Source: a bacterium (GTDB taxonomy: Bacteria; Hinthialibacterota; Hinthialibacteria; OLB16). From it: 49,255 bases of DNA. Both the position numbers and the translations under genes were made by a program. Below are positions 38,017-44,940 of the stretch, piece by piece. Position 1 is the first letter of the stretch. Every line of letters begins with the position of its first letter. The DNA is taken from the NCBI GenBank assembly GCA_022072055.1, contig JAJVIK010000012.1:1-49255 (forward strand), read 5' to 3'. Under the pieces are notes generated by a model. That model was not told the DNA's origin, did not search any database, and worked only from the letters and a program-made list of their open reading frames with translations.

Positions 38017-39462
38017 TTAGTTCTGCCTTGCCGCCGTTAACCGCTCAAGGGCGCCCGTGTTCACGAGCGAATCGAGGATGCCATCCGCCGCCACTTGAAT
38101 CGCCTCCTGCGCCACGGCCCCAATGTCCACCGCCGCCCGGTTGGCCAACGCATCGGACTGCGCGATCTGATCCTCCTCGGTCACGGGAGGCCGCTCCTTG
38201 CGCACCTCTTCGAGCTCGCGTTCCGGATCATCAATATCCGAGAGGAGTTCAAGCTGTGTGCGGTGCGAGACAACCCCCTTCAGCGATCCGATGGCCTGCC
38301 ATTCCTCGGTTCGATTCGTCGGAAGAACGAATTGGATCGTAACCGTGAACCCCTCAATGACCTCGTTTCTGGCCTTGCGGAGCATGGCGTTGATCAGGGC
38401 GATTCGATCCTCCACGCCCGCTTTCAGCCAGTTAATCATTGACGACGCTCGGTGCATCATTGGCTGGAACTTGAGCCTCAGCGCGATCCCGCTGGCCGCG
38501 CCCGTGGCTCCCAGGATCGCCTGGATATCCGGCACCTTGAACATCGTGTGAACGTGATCACGTGTTCTTTGCAAGCGGTCCCGCACCCGCTCTACGTCAT
38601 TGCCTTTGGTCAGGTATTCCGCGCTGGCACCCTCTGGAAGGGGCAGCATGTTCAGCTTGTTGATCTTCTCGGCGTTGTCCATCAGCCAATTCGCATCGCA
38701 ACCGCAGATGGTCAGCTTGGAGTTGGTGTTGTTGCGAATGTCGTCGCCCGTGATCGTATCGATGTCGTTGTACTCATCCATCTGGCCGATCAGGGCATCC
38801 GTGATGATTGAGGTGCGGCTGCGATTCACCCTCCAAACCACCACGGGAGGCCTTCCATACGCGTGTTGTCGTGGCTCATTGGCTGCAACCCAATCCTGTC
38901 CCTTGTTGACCCAATCCTCGATCCGATCTTCCAGGTAGACCGTCATGAGCTCCACCTTGGTTTCGAGCACCTGATCCTCAAACACGGTCCCCACGGGGAG
39001 AGCCACACGGCGCACGGCGGCGACCAGACTGTCATCTGCATCCCACAAGAGGAGCCATTGGAGGGGATCGTGGCTGGTGATGATAACCTTGCCCCCCACA
39101 AATTCGTGAGTCTCAACTCCAAACCCGCACACCAGGGCGTTACGAAGGTTTTCGACGTCCGCGGCGGCGAGCTGATTCTCCTTGGCGATCTCGGCATACA
39201 TCTCCACGCCGGATTTCGACCCGTCTTCCCCATCGACGGTGACCTGGTAGGGGGTGGAGGTCAGAGCGCCGACATAGGAGTCGATGGCGTACTCAGCCCA
39301 ATTTGTCACGATCTCGGAGGCTGTCACCCCATCCGCGTACGTGGCGTTGCGTCCCACGATGGCATGCTTCCCCTCATAATACTTCCGCCGCGTCTCCATC
39401 TTCGAGCGAGTGGCGGCCTGGCGTGACCAGAGTTCTTCGATTTGTTTGATCGTGATTTCCAT
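38017..39462 (-). CDS. portal protein (SPP1 gp6-like)
   Basis: 481 residues; preceded by GGGGAGGGG. MEITIKQIEELWSRQAATRS, RKYYEGKHAI, VTNWAEYAIDSYVGALTSTP and IISTP-like features match SPP1-type portals; VWRVNRSRTSIITDALIGQM, NTNSKLTICGC and FKVPDIQAILGATGAASGIA cover the crown and stem. A ring of 12 forms the DNA channel at one capsid vertex and binds terminase. Confidence 0.92.
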   Translation of the reverse strand: MEITIKQIEELWSRQAATRSKMETRRKYYEGKHAIVGRNATYADGVTASEIVTNWAEYAIDSYVGALTSTPYQVTVDGEDGSKSGVEMYAEIAKENQLAAADVENLRNALVCGFGVETHEFVGGKVIITSHDPLQWLLLWDADDSLVAAVRRVALPVGTVFEDQVLETKVELMTVYLEDRIEDWVNKGQDWVAANEPRQHAYGRPPVVVWRVNRSRTSIITDALIGQMDEYNDIDTITGDDIRNNTNSKLTICGCDANWLMDNAEKINKLNMLPLPEGASAEYLTKGNDVERVRDRLQRTRDHVHTMFKVPDIQAILGATGAASGIALRLKFQPMMHRASSMINWLKAGVEDRIALINAMLRKARNEVIEGFTVTIQFVLPTNRTEEWQAIGSLKGVVSHRTQLELLSDIDDPERELEEVRKERPPVTEEDQIAQSDALANRAAVDIGAVAQEAIQVAADGILDSLVNTGALERLTAARQN

Positions 39463-39473
39463 GATCCCCTCCC

Positions 39474-40730
39474 CTATATCCCCAGCTTCGTCCGGTCAAA
39501 GAAGGCCGGTTGTGGGCTTCCCAGATGAGTGTAGATGCCATAGCGCATGGCGTCCATCGCGTGGTCCGCAAACTTCACGGGTCGGTCCATGTACTGACCA
39601 TCCTTGCTCTTCTCCCAGGAGTACGTCTCGAACTCCTTGTTCAGATTGACATTCTCCGGATTAGAGTGCAGCCGTAGACCTTGGCACAGGCTGATGCCGG
39701 CGCGGACCGACCCCTCCCCCTTGTCGGCAGGCTTGCAGTTGAACCCATGGAGACCTAATTCCTTGATCCTATCAGGCTCCGCTGGATCGCCGTAAATTGG
39801 AACATTCCTCGGCACCCCCACCGCCTTCATCCTGGCCGCCAAGTCGGGGGTGGTCAGCCCGCTCTCGTAGATGAGCTCGCGGAGATAGACGTCCCCGCGA
39901 TGCTCTCGCCTGTTCAGGTCCTTTGTGCCGACCCACACCAGGGCGGTCGGATTGTTGAACCCGAAGTCCAACCCATAGAACTCGTCATCGAATGTCGCGG
40001 GGTAGGCGTCCACCATTGGCGGTTGATAGACGAGACCTTCGAGAACTCCCCACTCGCCCTCTCCGTAAATGGTGTGGAGACCTGGGTTCTGTTCTCGGAG
40101 AACCTCGATCTTGCGAATGTACTCGCGGTCGAGGAATCGGTTGTCACGCCACGTGGAGCGGTGCGTGGTGGTCATGCCGTGCTGCCGTTCCACGAAAAAC
40201 CTCTTGCGCAGCCAGTGCATTCGTGAGATTGGGTTGAGGCTGAGCAGTATCTGCTTGTAGCTCGGTGTTTCGCCACGCAAGCGGAGATCGACCTGTTCGA
40301 AGTCCTCCTGGCTGAATTCTGTAGCCTCCTCCGCCCAGAACGAAGTCACGCCAGCCAGAGACTTCAACTTCTCGGCGTCATCCAAACCGAGAGAGATGAT
40401 CGAGGCGCCCGTTGGAGCGAATGTCAGCGTCAGGTCGGTCCTGTTTGTCGCAAAGTATTTGGACCACCCCCATTGAGCGATGATCTGCCGCAGGAGAGCA
40501 AAGCAGGAGTGGCGGATGGTCTTGTGAACCTTCCGCAGGATGCAGAGACAGTGGCCTGGTTCGGCGACCAAACGGATGAGGAATTTCTGAGCGCAAAAGA
40601 CCGACTTCCCGCTCCCCGCGCCCCCCACCAACACCAGGTAGCGCGACTCGTTCCAGAAGAGCGGGTAAAAAACTTCGTTGGTCACTGCTCTAAGATTCCT
40701 CAGGTCGATCTCCACCCTGGCCCCAGTCAT
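39474..40730 (-). CDS. terL: terminase large subunit
   Basis: 418 residues, PBSX-type. ATPase: Walker A GGAGSGKS (36-43) and Walker B FWAEEATE (131-138). Nuclease: GLDFGFNNPTALVWVG, GDPAEPDRIKE and FADHAMDAMRYG supply the acidic residues. It packages concatemeric DNA into proheads and cuts it. It overlaps the small subunit by 41 bp, an overlap typical for this pair. Confidence 0.95.
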   Translation of the reverse strand: MTGARVEIDLRNLRAVTNEVFYPLFWNESRYLVLVGGAGSGKSVFCAQKFLIRLVAEPGHCLCILRKVHKTIRHSCFALLRQIIAQWGWSKYFATNRTDLTLTFAPTGASIISLGLDDAEKLKSLAGVTSFWAEEATEFSQEDFEQVDLRLRGETPSYKQILLSLNPISRMHWLRKRFFVERQHGMTTTHRSTWRDNRFLDREYIRKIEVLREQNPGLHTIYGEGEWGVLEGLVYQPPMVDAYPATFDDEFYGLDFGFNNPTALVWVGTKDLNRREHRGDVYLRELIYESGLTTPDLAARMKAVGVPRNVPIYGDPAEPDRIKELGLHGFNCKPADKGEGSVRAGISLCQGLRLHSNPENVNLNKEFETYSWEKSKDGQYMDRPVKFADHAMDAMRYGIYTHLGSPQPAFFDRTKLGI

Positions 40731-41088
40731 GCGGAAGTTTCACCTCAAGTTTGATCGGCTCCCCGTTCTCGCCTCCCAACTCAAGCCGCTGGTTCAGACC
40801 GAAGGACTTGGGGTAGCGGCGTTCCAGCTTCCACGCCGCCGCGGTCCAGTTACCGCTTAGGGCGGCGTGCTCGATCTGTGCCAGCCAGTCGACGGCGGCT
40901 CGGGCCTCCGCCGCTTTTACAGCGTTGAAAAACTGGCGAAACCTCTTGGACTTACCCTTCATCCACCGGTTGAACGTCTCGTAGCATACGCCGCCGTAGG
41001 CTGCCGCGAGTTCATAGGTGGCGCCCAGTGAAATGGCCTTGCAGATGCGGTCCTGCACCCCCTTGGTCAGCTTGCAGGGCCTGGCCAT
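40690..41088 (-). CDS. terS: terminase small subunit
   Basis: 132 residues with an N-terminal helix-turn-helix, LGATYELAAAYGGVCYETFN then RWMKGKSKRF, and a helical oligomerisation part, AEARAAVDWLAQIEHAALSG, NWTAAAWKLERRYPKSFG. It recognises the packaging site and recruits TerL. It shares a base with the HNH gene upstream. Confidence 0.9.
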   Translation of the reverse strand: MARPCKLTKGVQDRICKAISLGATYELAAAYGGVCYETFNRWMKGKSKRFRQFFNAVKAAEARAAVDWLAQIEHAALSGNWTAAAWKLERRYPKSFGLNQRLELGGENGEPIKLEVKLPHDWGQGGDRPEES

Positions 41089-41555
41089 CAGAACACCCCC
41101 AGGTGTTGCTGTGCGGGGATCCGCCGTGGCTTCACTCCCTGGGGGAGGAACTCTCCGGCCTCGATCCTCAAGAGAATGTCCGTGGCTCGGTCCGATGGCA
41201 GCCTTTCAGGGAGAGCGTCATAGAGGAAGATCGTTCGGAAGGTCTGGAAGTCCCTTTCGAGGAAGGGGGCGAATCGGTTACCGCTGGCCACACACTCAGC
41301 GTAAGCGTGGAACCGCTGTGGGAAACTCCACCGAACGTGGACCATCATGTGGCAGGCGAAGCACAGGCCGAAGCGCCCGATGTGGTCTCCGAAAGCCTCG
41401 CGGTAGTCCTCACTGTGCGCGTCAATGATCCCCTCGGTCTGCCCGCAGGAATCGCAAATGACGGGAGGCCTGCGCGCCCCGGACTGGTATTCCCCCTTCA
41501 GCCAAGCGAGCGCCTTGAGTCGCTGAGATGGACTGAACCCGTTGTAGGATTTCAT
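41088..41555 (-). CDS. HNH-like zinc protein next to terminase
   Basis: 155 residues from MKSYNGFSPSQRLKALAWLK; the upstream TTG start is less likely. Zinc-binding pairs CDSCGQTEG and CFACHMM, with IIDAHSEDYREAFGDHIGRF and MMVHVRW between and after, match a widespread phage HNH-type family. HNH proteins beside terminase assist DNA cleavage in packaging of several phages; the classic HNH histidines are only partly recognisable, so activity is uncertain. Confidence 0.7.
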   Translation of the reverse strand: MKSYNGFSPSQRLKALAWLKGEYQSGARRPPVICDSCGQTEGIIDAHSEDYREAFGDHIGRFGLCFACHMMVHVRWSFPQRFHAYAECVASGNRFAPFLERDFQTFRTIFLYDALPERLPSDRATDILLRIEAGEFLPQGVKPRRIPAQQHLGVF

Positions 41556-41567
41556 CGCTCCCAACCT

Positions 41568-42023
41568 TTAGCCTATGCTAACATACTCACGACGTGACAC
41601 AAGTTTTTCCACCGGAATCGATTTCCAGACCGTCCAATACTTCTTGCCGCGCGGTCGCTTTCCATCCCAGCCGAGGCGGTTCAAGTAGAAGTCCGGATTG
41701 GCGGTGATCGCTTCCAGGCGCTCCGCGCCGATTTTGATGGCATGGTAATGAAGGGACGCCGTCATTGAGGCTCCAAATCCCTTTCCTCGGTGTTCCGGAA
41801 GGACGTATATCCCCTTGAGGCGGAAGACTTTGTAGGTTCCCTCGAACAGACCACAGATGCCCACCGGTTCTCCTGACACGGAGGCAAGGCCGACAAACCA
41901 CCTCGTGCGGTTCCGCGTTGGCTTGAGGCAGACCCCCTCCTTCGCGGCTCGGGACGCCAAGGGGGCAATGTCGGTGGCGTGGTCCGCAGATCGCAGGAAA
42001 ACAGTCTGCGTCGGTGAGTTCAT
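41568..42023 (-). CDS. GNAT-family acetyltransferase-like protein
   Basis: 151 residues from MNSPTQTVFLRSADHATDIA; this ATG overlaps the stop of the ParB-domain gene (ATGA). Acetyl-CoA binding motif A is GIYVLPEHRGKGFGASM, with FVGLASVSGEPVGICGLFEG and YLNRLGWDG around it. Substrate is unknown. Late-cluster GNATs in phages sit in the IbrA/ParB block; a role in modifying a nucleoside or the DNA modification made there is possible but unproven. Confidence 0.8.
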   Translation of the reverse strand: MNSPTQTVFLRSADHATDIAPLASRAAKEGVCLKPTRNRTRWFVGLASVSGEPVGICGLFEGTYKVFRLKGIYVLPEHRGKGFGASMTASLHYHAIKIGAERLEAITANPDFYLNRLGWDGKRPRGKKYWTVWKSIPVEKLVSRREYVSIG

Positions 42024-42562
42024 CCGTTTGGCTCTCCTTGCACGGGATACCAGGCCTTTGAGTAGCGGTATTTGTCGAGGTTCTTGGCCTTGAAGATGCT
42101 GTTCTGATAGAGCAAGTGGACCTCCTGAATGGGCGCGCCGATCCCCGTGGCAATCTGTTGAGGATCGAGGCCATGGGTGTCGATCAGTTCCTGCACGATC
42201 TCCGCCATCCGGACGGCGACATGGCTTCCCTTTGCCCGGTTCATCCGGATCGTCATCATCATCGCTTCCCAGTCCGGCACAGTCAGAACGGCGACGGGAA
42301 CCCACCTGTTATATCTGCGGACCAGCTCGCGGTTCTCCTGGGCCAGGCGCCAGCGGTGGAATCCGTCGATGATTCGATTGGTGGCGTTGACGAGGATTGG
42401 CTGGACCCAACCCGTCTTGATGATCGAGAGCGCCAGGAGGTCCAGCTCGGCGTCAAAGACCACGTTCGGGTTGTAGGAGTTCGGGTTCAACTGGCCGGCA
42501 TCAACCCAACTGATTCGGGCAATGGGATCGTGCTGGAACGTTTCCTTGGTTTCGTGCTGCAC
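42020..42562 (-). CDS. ParB/Srx-domain protein (IbrB-like)
   Basis: 180 residues, GTG start after AGAGGAGG. The ParB N-terminal fold is visible in LNPNSYNPNVVFDAELDLLA, SIIKTGWVQPILVNATNRII and DGFHRWRLAQENREL (the GxHR nucleotide-binding motif as GFHR). Phage proteins of this type pair with PAPS-reductase-like IbrA; here its start lies 76 bp inside the IbrA gene. It lacks ParB's partition domains. Likely CTP/ATP-dependent accessory of the neighbouring enzyme. Confidence 0.82.
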   Translation of the reverse strand: MQHETKETFQHDPIARISWVDAGQLNPNSYNPNVVFDAELDLLALSIIKTGWVQPILVNATNRIIDGFHRWRLAQENRELVRRYNRWVPVAVLTVPDWEAMMMTIRMNRAKGSHVAVRMAEIVQELIDTHGLDPQQIATGIGAPIQEVHLLYQNSIFKAKNLDKYRYSKAWYPVQGEPNG

Positions 42563-43590
42563 GGCAAAATCCTCCTCTTAAAGGCTCCCGCCAAAAAGTA
42601 ATCCAGAATGTGAATCACCGGGTAGGCTTCGGGGTTGTTGTGGTGCTTCCGGGAGGCGTCCTCGAAGCGCTCCTCGGCCAGCTCCCGCTCCTCTCCGTCA
42701 AACATGTCATCGAGCATCTGTTGAACGGTCTGTAGGGTCTCGCCATACCTCGACCGGAAATAGTTGAGGTCCATCTCCTGGTAGTAGCGTTCCTGAACGC
42801 GCATGTCCGGGAAAATCCTGACCACGTTCTGGTAGAGCTCAGGATCGACCGCGCGTAAACGGTCGAAGCGTTTGGCCGCTTCGGCGTGGATCGGCGTTGA
42901 GACCCTCAGATTGTGGCCGGCCAGGTGCTCGGCATCATAGATCGGGCAGTAAGGAATTTCGGAGTCGTGGAGGAATTTGAAGACGTCGTTCTCGGTCCAG
43001 TCGTAGATGGGCTTGACCAGGTTCACATTCCTGGCGCCCTTCGTGGAGCAGATGTAGTTCTCGTTGAGTTTCGCCATGCAGGAGGCCAATCGGATGAGCG
43101 ATTCATCCGCGCGCATGCCGTTGAGCAGGGCCACCTTGCCTCGAAAGTTCTCCGCCACGAAGGCGTCCATCGTGTACTGATCGAAGACCCGATCATCTCC
43201 AGGTGGGAGAGTAATCGCCCACGCTGGCTTGTCCCGAACCCACTCTCGACCCGGGTCCCACTGCACATACTGCTCAGTCCTCCCGAGGACGTACTTGTGG
43301 GAGCGAAGGGGGACCGCGTACCAGAGCATCTTCACCCACGGCTGGCGGCGGTAGGAATCCACGAAGTCCACGACCGCCCTGGGAATCAGCTCCTCATCCC
43401 GGAAGATCACGTGGACCGAGGAGATGCCGCGCTCGGCGGAGATCTCACGAACTAAGTGGAGTACGACCAGGGAGTCCTTCCCACCTGAGAAGCAGACCGC
43501 CACCGAGTCGAAGATGTCGAAAATGTGCCGGATGCGATTCCTCGCCTCGGTCAGCACGTCCACATCGATGTACTTACGGCTCCGGGCCAT
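42487..43590 (-). CDS. PAPS reductase/PP-loop enzyme (IbrA-like)
   Basis: 367 residues. PP-loop SGGKDS (35-40) for ATP pyrophosphatase activity, followed by VIFRDEELIPRAVVDFVDSY, GMRADESLIRLA and LVKPIYDWTENDVFKFLHDS, CPIYDAEHLAGHNLRVSTP, as in DUF3440/IbrA proteins related to sulfur-transfer enzymes such as DndC. The C-terminal tail after DYFLAGAF overlaps the IbrB-like gene. Substrate is unknown; IbrA/IbrB pairs are reported as regulators of prophage gene expression, and a DNA or nucleotide modification role is plausible. Confidence 0.85.
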   Translation of the reverse strand: MARSRKYIDVDVLTEARNRIRHIFDIFDSVAVCFSGGKDSLVVLHLVREISAERGISSVHVIFRDEELIPRAVVDFVDSYRRQPWVKMLWYAVPLRSHKYVLGRTEQYVQWDPGREWVRDKPAWAITLPPGDDRVFDQYTMDAFVAENFRGKVALLNGMRADESLIRLASCMAKLNENYICSTKGARNVNLVKPIYDWTENDVFKFLHDSEIPYCPIYDAEHLAGHNLRVSTPIHAEAAKRFDRLRAVDPELYQNVVRIFPDMRVQERYYQEMDLNYFRSRYGETLQTVQQMLDDMFDGEERELAEERFEDASRKHHNNPEAYPVIHILDYFLAGAFKRRILPCSTKPRKRSSTIPLPESVGLMPAS

Positions 43591-44227
43591 CGTACCCTTC
43601 TCGAATCATGTGGTCACGGATGTAAGAGGCAAGACGTTCCCCGATAGTCTCAGCCGTTGGGAACTCACCCTTGAGCCATTTCAGGAACTCGAACCACAAG
43701 TCCTGCTGGCCAGTCGTGTCGAAGATGATGTTATAGGCGATCACTGGCTGGGGCGCGTCCTTGGCGCGCTGAGCACCGTTTTTCCTGGCCGTGGCCTCAG
43801 TGACGGATGCCTCCTTCTTCGCCTGCAACGACGCAAGGAGGTCCTTCATCGCCGCCTTCTTGGTCGAGATGCCAGAGAGAATCTCTGCGAGAAGCTTTTC
43901 GTTCCGGTTGGCCAGGGAGGCGATTGGATCGAGCGTCGCAAGGAGGTACTCGGCCTCCCTGTCGGTCACGTCGAGGACGGCGACCCGCATCTCCTGATCG
44001 GGGAGGAGATCACCCCACAGGTGACCGTCGATCCAGGTCAGATTTCCCTCGTGCTCGTAGACCAGGGGCACGCGCGCACTGCCCACCTCTTGGAGTGAGG
44101 CGGCCAAAGCCGCCCGTTGGCTCTCGGGATGGACCCTCCAATTTTTCGGGTGAGGGCGGATATCGCCCACCCGCACCGTGCGAATCTCACGGACACGGTC
44201 ACGGGTTCGGATTGACTTCCGCTTCAT
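43574..44227 (-). CDS. second ParB-domain protein
   Basis: 217 residues. IRTVRVGDIRPHPKNWRVHP, RAALAASLQEVGSARVPLVY and LTWIDGHLWGDLLP give the ParB-like fold, with GHLW replacing the usual GHRR of the nuclease/CTP motif. The C-terminal part, AYNIIFDTTGQQDLWFEFLK, is separate. It overlaps IbrA by 17 bp, so IbrA is flanked by two ParB-domain proteins. A modification-site methylase or nuclease seen in some relatives is absent. Confidence 0.78.
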   Translation of the reverse strand: MKRKSIRTRDRVREIRTVRVGDIRPHPKNWRVHPESQRAALAASLQEVGSARVPLVYEHEGNLTWIDGHLWGDLLPDQEMRVAVLDVTDREAEYLLATLDPIASLANRNEKLLAEILSGISTKKAAMKDLLASLQAKKEASVTEATARKNGAQRAKDAPQPVIAYNIIFDTTGQQDLWFEFLKWLKGEFPTAETIGERLASYIRDHMIREGYDGPEP

Positions 44228-44694
44228 GATTTCTTCCCCCTTTTCCGAATACGCTTAACGAGCTTCCACTTCCTCGCTTGGCTCGGATGCCATGGCGCGA
44301 GAACCTCACAGAAGGCGAGGGTGATTGCGCGGAGGTAATAGGCAAATGGCTCCTGGTTTTCTGGCGTATACCGAATACCCCGGTCCTCAAGAACGCGCAT
44401 GACTAGGTGGAAGAGCTCATGCGTCAGGGTGGCAATCTGCTCGTTGTACCACTCGAACCGGGGAAGCCAGACGAGTCGGACGATGAGGCCTTCCTCTGGG
44501 TTTTCGAGCGTTGTGAAGAAACCGGTATGGAACGGGGTAGCTCCAATATCGGCCCCAAACTTACGCTTCACCCAGCGACGGACCTGGGGGAGATCGGAGT
44601 CCACACACAGATAGATCACCTCTCCGTACATTGGGTCCTTGACCAGGACGGGGCGGAAGGGCGGTTTCCGCTGTATGCGTTTTTGTATGCGCAT
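44224..44694 (-). CDS. zincin-like metalloprotease-type protein
   Basis: 156 residues from MRIQKRIQRKPPFRPVLVKD; GCGAGGAAA precedes this ATG, which is favoured over the GTG six codons before. The HExxH-type motif THELFHLVMRVLEDRG suggests a zinc-dependent protease fold, with EWYNEQIATL before it and EPFAYYLRAITLAFCEVL after it. Small phage zincins like this have no established substrate. Its 5' end contains the right arm-type repeat. It is the first gene after attR. Confidence 0.68.
   Translation of the reverse strand: MRIQKRIQRKPPFRPVLVKDPMYGEVIYLCVDSDLPQVRRWVKRKFGADIGATPFHTGFFTTLENPEEGLIVRLVWLPRFEWYNEQIATLTHELFHLVMRVLEDRGIRYTPENQEPFAYYLRAITLAFCEVLAPWHPSQARKWKLVKRIRKRGKKS
44676..44694 (+). 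promoter_or_regulatory. candidate integrase arm-type site (P side)
   Basis: Identical 19 bp to 3457-3475 (TGCGTTTTTGTATGCGCAT). It overlaps the first codons of the zincin gene. Together with the left copy it brackets the core in the circular phage. Confidence 0.6.
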
Positions 44695-44721
44695 TTTCCT
44701 CGCCTGGTTCACTTTCCTTGC

Positions 44722-44807
44722 CTAAGCGACCCTTTCAGACCGCTCGGATTTCTCAATGTTTTCCAGTATTTTCAGGAGGTTGACGGTTGTTGCCGAACCA
44801 CTGTCGA
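44722..44807 (-). other. phage-form C-terminal coding extension of integrase
   Basis: In the circular phage, the int frame leaves the core here as FDSGSATTVNLLKILENIEK then SERSERVA and TAG, 28 residues beyond the prophage version, giving a 420-residue integrase. In the prophage this segment is attached to host sequence and disconnected from int. A leucine/isoleucine helix is predicted (VNLLKILENIEK). Confidence 0.75.
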
Positions 44808-44856
44808 AGCCTTCCAAGCTGAGGGTCGCGGGTTCGAGCCCCGTCTCCCGCTCCAC
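44808..44856 (+). other. attR core repeat (tRNA-Gly 3' remnant)
   Basis: Second 49-bp copy of the attachment core, identical to 3332-3380. It is a 3' tRNA fragment with T-arm and acceptor strand but no 5' half, so not a functional tRNA. Confidence 0.95.
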
Positions 44857-44940
44857 TCCACCCCCTGGAATTCGCGACTTTTCGAGTTCAGACCCCCCAG
44901 GCATTGAGAATGGAGGCTGGACGACTGGGAAGACTCCAAC

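Larger units (their letters stand above)
3332..44856. mobile_element. integrated temperate siphovirus prophage
   Basis: The element is bounded by a perfect 49-bp direct repeat (3332-3380 and 44808-44856) taken from the tRNA-Gly 3' half. It encodes integrase and excisionase at the left end, an early and recombination module, cargo genes, and a full late module: terminase pair, portal, minor head protein, scaffold, capsid, connectors, tail tube, tape measure, Dit, tail hub, fibres and endolysin. The long tape measure and Dit/hub genes indicate a non-contractile siphovirus tail. No late structural gene seen is interrupted, so it looks potentially functional. Confidence 0.95.

Noticed and set aside
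44808-44856. Second tRNA-Gly gene
   Set aside because: Only the 3' 48 nt of the tRNA plus one base are present; the acceptor 5' strand, D-arm and most of the anticodon stem are missing.
44722-44904. 60-residue frame through attR as an independent gene (ending SERSERVA)
   Set aside because: Its first half is host sequence and antisense tRNA; only the part after the core makes sense, as the phage-form integrase end.
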